A stretch of DNA of 64,000 nucleotides from VGSG01 sp040756375 (GTDB lineage Bacteria > Desulfobacterota > Desulfomonilia > Desulfomonilales > Desulfomonilaceae), in assembly GCA_040756375.1 (NCBI GenBank), contig JBFLZC010000004.1, forward strand, positions 248,001 through 312,000, given 5' to 3'. Position numbers and translations under genes: made by a program. Numbering within the stretch: position 1 is the first letter of the stretch; each line of letters begins with the position of its first letter. Shown piece after piece: positions 42,381 to 50,858 of this stretch. A model generated the notes under the pieces. It was not told the DNA's origin and did no database searches. It was given only the letters and a program-made list of their open reading frames with translations.

Positions 42381-42657
42381 TGGAGGCTCTGCAATGCTCA
42401 AGACGGGGCGCTATCCTGGGGCGAAGCAAACCGTAGTCGGCTGTCGATACAAACCCCTTGAAGAAAATACCTGTAATGGTTAAGATAGTTTTTTGAAGGC
42501 AAGACCTATACTGCCCGGATGCCGTCTCCATATATGCCTAAATTGCTGATGAATTGACGATCTAACAAGCCTGCGGCCGCAATTAATTGCTAATATTGGG
42601 TTTCTTGGGCTGCAGTGAATGGACCCCTATTACCGAAGGATCCAGACGGAGCCACCC

Positions 42658-44952
42658 ATGAGAGAAAAGAGCCATGATACCGACGCCGGAAGCAATCGCA
42701 GAGTGGAGCGAACTCCAGCCGGTGATCGAGTAGTCTGGCCCGAGTTTTTCCAAGACGAGGCGCGGGGAGGTCTGTACGGTCTGGCGCCGGAAGCGCCCAA
42801 GTCCGCAATGGACTACATCCGCAATGTTGTAAACCGCAAATGGACGGTGGCTGCTGTCGTGGTTGCAGGGATTTCGATAGCCGCGTTTCACGCGTTCACC
42901 GCCACTCCAGTCTATGTCTCAAGGGCCGCTGTTCAAGTCGAGAAGCTTCAACCAAAACTAGGGCAGATGGATGACCTTCTCAATGCGTTCGGCCAGTACG
43001 ACGTGTACTACCAAACGCAGATCGAAGCCTTGAGAAGCAGAGACCTGGCGGCTGCTTTTCTCGACCGTATGGCTGGAGCAAAGAGCAAGCAACGCGGGAC
43101 GGAGAGCAATCGAAGTGCCGAGGATCAAAAGCCTGCGCCTGAGTCATCGCCGACGAGCACCAAGGCAGCCTCGCATTGGGGAAAGGAAACCGAGGAAGCT
43201 CTCGCACAGGAGAGGCAACGCATTGCGGATGTTCAGGCGGCTTTGTCCCGGATCACGGTCCAGGGCGTGCCTGGCACTCAGTTGATCAGCGTGGAGATGT
43301 CTTCCGACAACCCTGCCGAAGCTAAACGTATGCTTCAGGTATATCTCGAAGCTTACCTCGACGAAAGTTTCCGCATCCGCAGCCAGGTGAACAGCAGGGT
43401 AAAGTCTTGGCTGGATACGGAGCTGGAAGAATCAAAGAAACTGCTCATGCAGTCGCAGGATGAGCTGCTGGAGTTCACTAAGAAACACGGAATAGTGGAC
43501 CTCGAAGGTAAACCGCAGGAGGTGGTTTCCGCGTTCGAAAGGGCCAGCGACAGTTTCGTGAAGTCCAAGGTCGATCGGTTCAACCTCGAGACCATGATGC
43601 AGACCAAGGAAGAGGGCTTGCCCGCGGATACTACCGAGAATTACCTACAAAGCTTGAAGGGTCAGCTCAACAACCTGAGAGCTAAGTATGCTGAGATGCA
43701 GCCGATCTATGACCCGAATTATTTCAAGATGAACTTCATTCGGAATAAGATCAAGGCTACGGAAGACGCGATCACTGAGATAGAAAAAGGCAATCTGGCT
43801 TCTGCCCTGGATGCGGCAAAGAAGAAGGAGACCCTATCGGAGAAGGTTTACGAGAAGACGAAGGAAGAAGCTATTAATAGTAACTCCTTCAAGGTCCAGT
43901 ACGACATATTAAGAAAAGCCCTGGAGGCCAACCGGCAGCTCCACTTTATGATCCGGCAGAGGTCCAAGCAAGCCGAGCTCGATCACGGTATGATGGGTCA
44001 CAACGTGGTGATCAGTAGCGCTCCGACTCTTCCCATCTCGCCGGTCTACCCCAAGAAAGACCGGATACTCCTCATCGGTGCACTGCTGGGATTGTTGGGT
44101 GGAATTGCCGCCGCAATATGCTTGGAGTACCTCGACGATACGGTGAAATCGACCCAGGAGATAGAACAGCGGCTCAGTCTTCCAATCCTGGGCGCGGTGC
44201 CGAAACTCAGCAACAGGACAGGTCCTCTGGGCTTACGGTCCGGTCCTCGCGTCGAGTTCCTGGCTCACCACGATCCGCTCTCACCTTTTGCCGATGCGGC
44301 CAGGATAGTTCAGAACTCCGCGGTGTCGCTCCTTCCAGCGAAGTCCGCGCACGCTGTGTGTATTTCCAGCGCTCTCCCGATGGAAGGCAAGACTTTTCTC
44401 GCGGTCCTTATGTCTACAGTGACCGCGTCGGAAAACAAGAAGGTGCTCCTCATTGACGGAGATCTCCGAAAGCCACGCGTACACAGGATTTTTGAAATTG
44501 GTGGGGCTTACACGGGCCTGAGCGACGTTATTAGCGGCAAGTGCGCCAGACTCACCGAAGCGGTCAGGGAGTCCCACATACCGAACCTGTATTATCTTCC
44601 AGCAGGAACGGTACCGGATAACCCTGTGGCTCTCTTGAAGACCGGCCTCATGAGGGACGTTCTCGAAGCATGTCGCAAAGCCTTTGACCTCGTCGTTATC
44701 GACGCTCCACCGGTTCTTGGCGTAGTGGATGCTCGGATCCTGGCTGGATACACCGACGGCGCAATCATGGTAACGAGGGCGCGTCATACCCCCGTCGACG
44801 TTCTGCGGCAGGCAAAAGACGCCATGGTACAAGCCCAGGTCCGTTTGCTGGGCATGGTCCTTAACATGGCCGATAGCAGGTCCGACCGGTACAACTACTA
44901 TTACTATCGGTACTATTACCACAAGAAAGGACGCCCCAGCCGGCGCCCGTAG
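42658..44952 (+). CDS. Wzc-type polysaccharide co-polymerase / BY-kinase, 764 aa
   Basis: N-terminal Wzz-like region with one membrane helix around residue 45-65, a long helical periplasmic part, and a second helix near IGALLGLLGGIAAAICLEYL. The C-terminal kinase has Walker A (SALPMEGKTFL, around 571-581; Met575 replaces the usual Gly), Walker A' (VLLIDGDLRKP) and Walker B (VVIDAPPVLG). The extreme C-terminus contains eight tyrosines in a short run (YNYYYYRYYY), the expected autophosphorylation cluster. It controls chain length and export of the glycan. The ATG at 42658 with ACGGAG is preferred over 42619. A 277-bp gap without a recognised gene precedes it. Confidence 0.9.
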   Translation: MREKSHDTDAGSNRRVERTPAGDRVVWPEFFQDEARGGLYGLAPEAPKSAMDYIRNVVNRKWTVAAVVVAGISIAAFHAFTATPVYVSRAAVQVEKLQPKLGQMDDLLNAFGQYDVYYQTQIEALRSRDLAAAFLDRMAGAKSKQRGTESNRSAEDQKPAPESSPTSTKAASHWGKETEEALAQERQRIADVQAALSRITVQGVPGTQLISVEMSSDNPAEAKRMLQVYLEAYLDESFRIRSQVNSRVKSWLDTELEESKKLLMQSQDELLEFTKKHGIVDLEGKPQEVVSAFERASDSFVKSKVDRFNLETMMQTKEEGLPADTTENYLQSLKGQLNNLRAKYAEMQPIYDPNYFKMNFIRNKIKATEDAITEIEKGNLASALDAAKKKETLSEKVYEKTKEEAINSNSFKVQYDILRKALEANRQLHFMIRQRSKQAELDHGMMGHNVVISSAPTLPISPVYPKKDRILLIGALLGLLGGIAAAICLEYLDDTVKSTQEIEQRLSLPILGAVPKLSNRTGPLGLRSGPRVEFLAHHDPLSPFADAARIVQNSAVSLLPAKSAHAVCISSALPMEGKTFLAVLMSTVTASENKKVLLIDGDLRKPRVHRIFEIGGAYTGLSDVISGKCARLTEAVRESHIPNLYYLPAGTVPDNPVALLKTGLMRDVLEACRKAFDLVVIDAPPVLGVVDARILAGYTDGAIMVTRARHTPVDVLRQAKDAMVQAQVRLLGMVLNMADSRSDRYNYYYYRYYYHKKGRPSRRP

Positions 44953-45163
44953 CGGCATAGTTGATTGAGCCCGGAAGGAGGACGCGCGAATTAGCCACTC
45001 GTGTCCGGCTTTTCGCCGTCAGGACTCAGCTCAGACCCCTAGCTCTTCCCCCTTGACTCCAATACGTTCGTCGCCCCCCTTGTTGATCCCTCTCCATCGG
45101 TTTGTCCGCCCCTCATTCCCTCTTTTTCACTAAGAACTCAAGTCGGCAGTTTCCACACGTAGC

Positions 45164-45192
45164 TTGACTCTCCGAACGAGTTGCTCCAGAAT
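45164..45192 (+). promoter_or_regulatory. Sigma70-type promoter for the YIDPG gene
   Basis: TTGACT (45164-45169) and CAGAAT (45187-45192) are spaced by 17 bp, with five and four matches to consensus. Transcription would start near 45199, just before the structured leader. The preceding bases 44953-45163 are pyrimidine-rich and contain no recognised gene. Confidence 0.55.
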
Positions 45193-45198
45193 GCGTCT

Positions 45199-45309
45199 GG
45201 GGGAGCCACCCGTAAGGGATGGTCAGCCCTGGTGCCCGGCGCATTTCTTCGCGCCGGCGAAAAGATCGTTCTGGTAGGCTGATCTCCGGCACATACCGGA
45301 GAGGGCGAG
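45199..45309 (+). ncRNA. Candidate structured leader RNA
   Basis: The predicted 5' leader folds extensively. CCACCC (45206-45211) pairs with GGG-A-TGG (45216-45222) around a GNRA tetraloop GTAA. GGTCAGCC (45221-45228) pairs with GGCTGATC (45277-45284) and encloses CCGGCGC/GCGCCGG (45236-45242/45251-45257). CTCCGG/CCGGAG (45284-45289/45296-45301) then occludes part of the purine-rich ribosome site before the GTG at 45310. It does not match any riboswitch consensus I could recall. Confidence 0.4.
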
Positions 45310-45540
45310 GTGCCTTACGTGATTTATCGATTATGCGCTGCAGTCTGTTGCCTTATGGCCTTGAGCGTTATCGGCCCTGGGCCCGCGTCCGCATACATTG
45401 ACCCAGGGGCCGGTAGCTACGCGCTCCAGGTGCTAATCGCTTTTCTGGTCGGTGCGCTCTTCGCGATTAAGGTTTATTGGAACAAACTCAAGGATTTCAT
45501 AAAACAGATTCGCGGTCATGGATCCCACCGAGATTCGTGA
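45310..45540 (+). CDS. Small YIDPG-family membrane protein, 76 aa
   Basis: A hydrophobic signal-like N-terminus (residues 5-25) is followed by AYIDPGAGSYALQVLIAFLV and a second helix ending FAIKVYWNKLKDFI. The YIDPGxGS motif plus one helix and a basic tail defines a small family often encoded beside polysaccharide genes; its role is not known to me. The GTG at 45310 is the only start that keeps the full signal segment. It precedes a membrane phosphatase-superfamily gene by 73 bp, so the pair may act together on the mature glycan. Confidence 0.75.
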   Translation: MPYVIYRLCAAVCCLMALSVIGPGPASAYIDPGAGSYALQVLIAFLVGALFAIKVYWNKLKDFIKQIRGHGSHRDS

Positions 45541-45613
45541 CCCTCTTTATCCTCTCGCAAGCCACGCCGCACCTGTCTTGTGCGCCGTGACCTACGCCAG
45601 GTAGAATGCGGGC

Positions 45614-47398
45614 ATGTCCACCCAGGACAGAGAGAACGCAAGGAGTCGCTTCGGAGATGTGGTTATCGCCTGGCTGCCCGCGCTGGGGCTTTTCATACTG
45701 AATCCGTTAGCCATCTACCTGCCCAACCAGCGAGAATACGATTACACACTTCTCCCCTTAGTCCCTTTCTTCTTGGCCGCGCTTATTTCGTTTGTGGTCC
45801 TTCTGGGCCTACTTCTGATCAAATCCCGCGCCGGCTCGATTATTGCGGTCACGCTCTTCTACTTAGGTGTCTTCCTTATACTCTCGGACATTCTCGCTCC
45901 CGTTCCTCTGGGCCTGTTGGAAGACTTCTCCGAACTGAATCGCGTTGAGGAGCCTCTCCGCCTCAATATCATCCAGTTGCTCATTGCCGTAGGCGTAATC
46001 CTGTGTGCAATCAAAGTCCCGGTTCGAGTAGTGAGAGACGTGGGCCCTTTCGTGGTAGCGGCCTTGGCGATTGTGGAAGTGGTTGTGGTGGTCGCGAGCC
46101 TTTCTTCCCACACGAGGCTCTTTGTCCGGCTTCCCGAATTCGAGGCAGTCCCCGGAAAAGAGGCTCCCGCGAATCGGCCGAATGTGTACCAGATCGTGTT
46201 TGACGGCTATACTAGCTGTGTGTTTGCGGAACGAGCGAGCGACCTGTCCGAGCGCTTCAAAGGGTTCACTTTTTTCCGAGAAAACCGGTCTAATTATATC
46301 TACACGCCGCTTTCCTACACCAGCTATATGACCGGAACGCTGTTCGACGGCCGTTCGCTTGGAGACTGGCAAGAGGACGGATTGAGGGGCGGCCTCATTG
46401 AACATCTGTACCAGGCTGGATATTCGATTTCTTATTATCCCTTGGAGCTGCGACTAGTCCACCAAAGAGCTTCTCACGTCAGGCTGGAGAAGGAAATATC
46501 GTGGTTTAACACGAACTTAATGCGTATATGGCTGGTTCGGGTCGCGCCCAATGCGCTGCGGCAAGAATTCAACAGCGTAGCGCGCCGGCTGGGGCGTATG
46601 TGGCGTGACGCATCAACTCGTAGCGTCAAGAACGCCCACGCAGAGAATGACCCGTCGAACAAACCTGCTTCAGAGGCAGATTGCTCACGTCTTATGCGGC
46701 TCTTTCTCCAGGAGGAAGCGCGACGGCCTTCCCGCGGGCAGTACGTGTACGTTCACATCAACATTCCTCATCCCCCTTTCTGGTGGGATTGCTCGTGCCG
46801 CTTTGTGGAAAGATCCACCTATGAGGGGAACGCCTGCTGTGCAGACAGCCTGATGCGTCTCGTGATCAAACGACTTCAAGAGCTAGGCAAGTATGACGAG
46901 TCCCTGATAATCTTTCAATCGGATCACGGGTGGCCGATTCAAGGAAGGATCTGCGGTGACAAGCCCAAGCCGTTTATTCCACCGGAAGTAAGCGAGACTG
47001 TGGTGCGATCGACCAACGGTGAGATGACCGGGGAGCAGTTTGTCGATCGGACAAGGGCTCTCTTCCTGATCAAGCCTCCAGGAGCGCCAGAGCAACCGCT
47101 TCAGGTTTCGGATGCTCCCACCATGCTCTTGGATCTCCCCGCGACAATTTGCCGACTCGCCGGGCTAGAAGGATGCGCGGGAATGGGAGCCACGGTCTTC
47201 GAATTGGATCCGGCGAAACCGCGAGAGATCCACTTCTACTCGGGGTACAAGCGGGCAGGAACCAAAAAGGGCGTGCTCGTCCTGGGAAAGCACCTGCGCT
47301 CTACTGAGATGGGGCATTTCTCTTTCACGAACGGCCAGGGTTGGAGAGTGTACGAGCCTTTTCGGGCCGATGCCGGAGGACGCCGCTTCCTGCCTTGA
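45614..47398 (+). CDS. Membrane-anchored alkaline-phosphatase/sulfatase-superfamily protein, 594 aa
   Basis: About five membrane helices fill residues 15-175. The extracytoplasmic part has NVYQIVFDGYTSCVF (Asp197 and Thr200 as likely metal ligand and nucleophile), NYIYTPLSYTSYMTGTLF, a HINIPHPPFWWD loop and QSDHGWPIQGR (Asp437, His438), typical of the alkaline phosphatase/sulfatase fold as in phosphoglycerol or phosphoethanolamine transferases. It probably adds or removes a phosphate- or sulfate-bearing group on the glycan in the periplasm. Intact; ends just before a hairpin and the sensor kinase promoter. Confidence 0.8.
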   Translation: MSTQDRENARSRFGDVVIAWLPALGLFILNPLAIYLPNQREYDYTLLPLVPFFLAALISFVVLLGLLLIKSRAGSIIAVTLFYLGVFLILSDILAPVPLGLLEDFSELNRVEEPLRLNIIQLLIAVGVILCAIKVPVRVVRDVGPFVVAALAIVEVVVVVASLSSHTRLFVRLPEFEAVPGKEAPANRPNVYQIVFDGYTSCVFAERASDLSERFKGFTFFRENRSNYIYTPLSYTSYMTGTLFDGRSLGDWQEDGLRGGLIEHLYQAGYSISYYPLELRLVHQRASHVRLEKEISWFNTNLMRIWLVRVAPNALRQEFNSVARRLGRMWRDASTRSVKNAHAENDPSNKPASEADCSRLMRLFLQEEARRPSRGQYVYVHINIPHPPFWWDCSCRFVERSTYEGNACCADSLMRLVIKRLQELGKYDESLIIFQSDHGWPIQGRICGDKPKPFIPPEVSETVVRSTNGEMTGEQFVDRTRALFLIKPPGAPEQPLQVSDAPTMLLDLPATICRLAGLEGCAGMGATVFELDPAKPREIHFYSGYKRAGTKKGVLVLGKHLRSTEMGHFSFTNGQGWRVYEPFRADAGGRRFLP

Positions 47399-47425
47399 TT
47401 CCCCGTCCTTCGGGTACTGGGAATC
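47397..47425 (+). terminator. Hairpin at the end of the glycan locus
   Basis: GATTCCC (47397-47403) pairs with GGGAATC (47419-47425), with CCCG/CGGG as an alternative inner stem. It begins inside the stop codon of the phosphatase-like gene. No strong T-run follows, so termination is only a possibility. Confidence 0.3.
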
Positions 47426-47428
47426 GCG

Positions 47429-47457
47429 TTGCGGTTATTGTCCAAACTTGATAGAAT
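47429..47457 (+). promoter_or_regulatory. Promoter candidate for the sensor kinase
   Basis: TTGCGG (47429-47434) and TAGAAT (47452-47457) have a 17-bp spacer and lie 36 bp upstream of the kinase ATG. The -10 element is good; the -35 matches only three bases. Confidence 0.4.
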
Positions 47458-47493
47458 CGCTCAAATTCCCCTCACTATCTCAAGGATAAAATC

Positions 47494-50400
47494 ATGACGC
47501 GATGGTGGAGTAGTCTGCGCTTCAGACTTGCGTGTCTCGTCGCTCTCGGTCTGGTACCCGCCACGATACTGGTGATTCATGGCTATGTGGAGCATTCGGA
47601 GTTGAGCGGATCCCTGGCGCAGGAAAAGGCATTCCTGACAGCAGGCCAGGTCGGGGTGGGGATGGCCAACCTCGTCGAAACGACCCGCCACCTGCTCACG
47701 TCTCTGGCCAAAGAGCCTGCCATACGAAATCTCGACTTTGCCGCATGTAGGAAACTCGTCGAACAATGCTATGGGGAGAAGCCCATCCCGTTTTACACGA
47801 ATATTGGAATGATTGACTCTGGAGGGACCCTGGTCTGCAGCGCCATCCCCTATTCAGACACCGTAACCCTCTCGCATCGTTATTATTTCAGGCAAACCCT
47901 CTTGACCCGCGATTTCTCGATAGGCCACTTCCAGGTAGGCGGCATCAGCGGAAAGTCCGTCATTGTTTTTGGCTATCCGGTCATCGACGATTCGGGGCAG
48001 GCGCGCGCGGTCCTTTTTGCGGCTTTAGATCTCTCGTGGTTCAATAAACTGGTTTCGGCTGTGGACCTTCCTGAGGGTTCCACGCTGACCGTGATTGATC
48101 AAGAGGGCACAGTCCTGAGTCGGAACATCGACCCTGAAAAGTGGGTTGGCAAGTCAGCGCCGGAGGTCGAGATCGTCCAAGCTTGCTTGAGTCACCGTCA
48201 GGGAATGATTGACGCCAAGGGGATTGACGGAGTTCGCAAGCTGTACGGATTTAGGCCGTTGGGCCACTTCCCTCAGGCGGGATACGTCTATGTGGGCGTT
48301 CCGGCAGAGACGCTCCTGGCTAAATCCAGGGAGTCGCTCCTTAGACATCTGATCTGGCTCGGTGTATCTGTCGGCCTGGGCTTGTTCGCGGTCTGGTTCT
48401 TTGGCTACGTCTTTGTGGCTCGAAAGACAGCCGCGATAACACATGCGGCCCGAAGTTTGGCTAAAGGTGATCTCACAGCGCGAACCCGTCTCTCCCATGG
48501 AGACGGTGAAATAGGAGAGCTGGGGGTGACCTTCGATCGGATGGCAGAAAACCTGAGTGAGCGTCAGGCTGAAAGAGATCAAGCCCTGGCCGGTTTGCTG
48601 AGAGAGAAACAGCTTTCAGACGCGATTATAGACAGTATAGCAGGCACGTTCTATCTCTTCGATCATACGGGACGAATGAAGCGATGGAATAGCAATCTGG
48701 AACACTTGTCAGGGTTTTCGCACCAAGAAGTCGCGCTCATGAGTCCAGTGGACTTTTTCCCCGACGAAGAGAAGGAGGTCTTAAGAAAGGCAATTGAAAC
48801 GGCTCTTGTTAAGGGCGAGGTAATAGTGGAAGCCGCGTGGGTTTCCAGGCACGGCACGAAGTATCCGTATTTGTTCACGGCAAAGAGAATGAACATCGAC
48901 GGGGTGGATCACGTAGTCGGTATGGGGATCGACATCAGCGCCCGAAAGGTCGCAGAGGACGCACTGAGAGAATCGGAGGAAAAGTATCGTATCCTGGTAG
49001 AGAAGGCCAGCGAGCTAATTTGTGTGCTTCAGGATGATAGGTTTGTCTTTGCAAATCCGCGGGCTCTCGCATCGTCCGGGTACTCCCTGGACGAGTTGCT
49101 TTCAAAGCCGTTTCTTGAAGTTGTCTATCCCGAGGACAGGGATATACCGTTGAGGCTCTATCAACAGGCGATGAGCGGGCAGGAAGTGGGCGATGTTTCC
49201 GTGTTCAGGGCGATCGACAAGAGCGGACGTACTAGATGGGCCCAGGTGAGCGTTGTCCGCATACAGTGGGAGGGAAGACCTGCCGTCTTGGTTCTGGGAA
49301 CCGATATTACCGAGCTGAAGGAAGCGGAACAAATCCTCCGAAGCAGCGAAGCGAAGTTCCGCGGACTCTTTGAAAATTCCATAGACGGCATTTACATCAC
49401 TACATCTGAGGGAGTGATGATTGATGCCAATCAATCGTTCTTGGATCTGTTCGGCTACACAAGAGAGGAGATGGTGGGCAAGAGTGTTTTGAAGACGTAC
49501 CTTGACCGGGCGGATCGTGAGCGATTTCGCCTTGAAATACAGAAGCGAGGGTCGGTCAAAGATTATCCGCTAAGATTGCGAAAAAAGGACGGCACGGAGA
49601 TGCACGGCCTTTTGACTACCAGCGCTCAACGATTGCATGACCCTGGGGTCGTGTGGTACCAGGGCATCCTCCGGGATGTCACTCATCAAAAACTCCTGGA
49701 GAGGCAACTTCTGCAAGCCCAAAAGATGGAAGCAATAGGCACGCTGGCCGGCGGTATTGCGCACGACTTCAACAACCTGTTGACTGTGATCAACGGATAT
49801 TCGGAGCTGCTCCTGGCAGATAAGAACGCCGACGACACGGATTACGAAGACTTGAGGAAAATCCATCTCGCGGGGCGGCGAGGCGCCGATCTGGTCCAAA
49901 GACTTCTTACGCTGAGCAGAAGGGCCGAAAGCAAGCCGAAGATATTGAATCTCAACCGCGAAATCGAAAACGTCAGAAAGCTCCTTGAACGAACGATACC
50001 CAAGATGATCACTATCGAGCTCGACCTGGCTGACGACTTGGCTGCGATACAAGCGGATCCGACGCAAGTCGAGCAGATTCTTATGAATCTTGCTATCAAT
50101 GCCAGGGACGCAATGCCGCAGGGAGGGAGGCTGACTGTCGAAACAAAGAACGTAGTCCTCGACGAGGAGTACGCCAGAACTCACCTGGAAGCGAGGCCCG
50201 GCCCTTATGTCATGCTCTGTCTGTCAGACACCGGCAAAGGCATGGATGAGGAAACACAACACCACATCTTTGAGCCGTTCTTCACTACCAAGGAAACCGG
50301 CAAAGGGACCGGCCTCGGACTGGCTATGGTATACGGGATCGTAAAACAGCATGGCGGTCATATTACGTGCTATAGCGAACCCGGCCTGGGAACGACCTTT

Positions 50401-50844
50401 CGAGTGTATTTCCCAGTATTGGACTTGGAGCTTGACGAAAGAACGGCAGAGAATTTGTCGTTGCCTCCGGGAGGAACCGAGACAGTCCTGCTTGTGGATG
50501 ATGAGGAGCTCATACGAGATTTCGGAGAGAAACTAATGAAGCACGCCGGGTACACCGTGCTGACAGCAGCAAATGGCCGAGAAGCACTGGAGGTCTATGA
50601 AAAGGAACAAGCCAACATTTCTCTCGTTCTGCTTGACGTTATCATGCCGAAAATGGGAGGGAAAGAATGCTTTGAGGAACTACTCAAGGTCAACCCGCGG
50701 ATCAAGGTCCTAATCGCTAGCGGTTATGCCTCGGGTGGAACCGCGAAATTGGCTGAAGAACTCGGTGCAAAGGGATTTGTCTCCAAGCCCTATGAGATGA
50801 GAAAGCTGCTTCAAGCGGTGCGGGAGGCGATCGACGCGGAGTGA
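47494..50844 (+). CDS. Hybrid sensor histidine kinase with Cache, HAMP, three PAS, and receiver domains, 1116 aa
   Basis: Domain order: N-terminal helix (about 8-28), periplasmic Cache-type sensor (about 35-280), second helix (284-306), HAMP (about 305-360), PAS repeats starting near 375, 495 and 620, a HisKA segment with the phosphoacceptor His757 in LAGGIAHDFNNLL, an ATPase domain (NLAINARDAMP, DTGKGMDE, GKGTGLGLAMVYG) and a C-terminal receiver with Asp1048 in LLDVIMPKMGG. The receiver at the C-terminus makes it a hybrid kinase of the NtrB-like HisKA type. The stimulus is likely a small extracellular ligand. No response regulator gene is adjacent, so its output partner is unknown; neighbouring glycan genes are possible targets. 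Confidence 0.92.
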   Translation: MTRWWSSLRFRLACLVALGLVPATILVIHGYVEHSELSGSLAQEKAFLTAGQVGVGMANLVETTRHLLTSLAKEPAIRNLDFAACRKLVEQCYGEKPIPFYTNIGMIDSGGTLVCSAIPYSDTVTLSHRYYFRQTLLTRDFSIGHFQVGGISGKSVIVFGYPVIDDSGQARAVLFAALDLSWFNKLVSAVDLPEGSTLTVIDQEGTVLSRNIDPEKWVGKSAPEVEIVQACLSHRQGMIDAKGIDGVRKLYGFRPLGHFPQAGYVYVGVPAETLLAKSRESLLRHLIWLGVSVGLGLFAVWFFGYVFVARKTAAITHAARSLAKGDLTARTRLSHGDGEIGELGVTFDRMAENLSERQAERDQALAGLLREKQLSDAIIDSIAGTFYLFDHTGRMKRWNSNLEHLSGFSHQEVALMSPVDFFPDEEKEVLRKAIETALVKGEVIVEAAWVSRHGTKYPYLFTAKRMNIDGVDHVVGMGIDISARKVAEDALRESEEKYRILVEKASELICVLQDDRFVFANPRALASSGYSLDELLSKPFLEVVYPEDRDIPLRLYQQAMSGQEVGDVSVFRAIDKSGRTRWAQVSVVRIQWEGRPAVLVLGTDITELKEAEQILRSSEAKFRGLFENSIDGIYITTSEGVMIDANQSFLDLFGYTREEMVGKSVLKTYLDRADRERFRLEIQKRGSVKDYPLRLRKKDGTEMHGLLTTSAQRLHDPGVVWYQGILRDVTHQKLLERQLLQAQKMEAIGTLAGGIAHDFNNLLTVINGYSELLLADKNADDTDYEDLRKIHLAGRRGADLVQRLLTLSRRAESKPKILNLNREIENVRKLLERTIPKMITIELDLADDLAAIQADPTQVEQILMNLAINARDAMPQGGRLTVETKNVVLDEEYARTHLEARPGPYVMLCLSDTGKGMDEETQHHIFEPFFTTKETGKGTGLGLAMVYGIVKQHGGHITCYSEPGLGTTFRVYFPVLDLELDERTAENLSLPPGGTETVLLVDDEELIRDFGEKLMKHAGYTVLTAANGREALEVYEKEQANISLVLLDVIMPKMGGKECFEELLKVNPRIKVLIASGYASGGTAKLAEELGAKGFVSKPYEMRKLLQAVREAIDAE

Positions 50845-50858
50845 GTTCCTCTGCTTCC

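Noticed and set aside
42381..42657. Sigma54 promoter upstream of the Wzc-like gene
   Set aside because: A GG and a GC doublet occur near 42570-42590 but at 14-bp instead of 12-bp distance.
45199..45309. Cyclic-di-GMP (GEMM) riboswitch
   Set aside because: The essential GCACNGGCAAACC-like core and GNRA/receptor arrangement of that class are not present.
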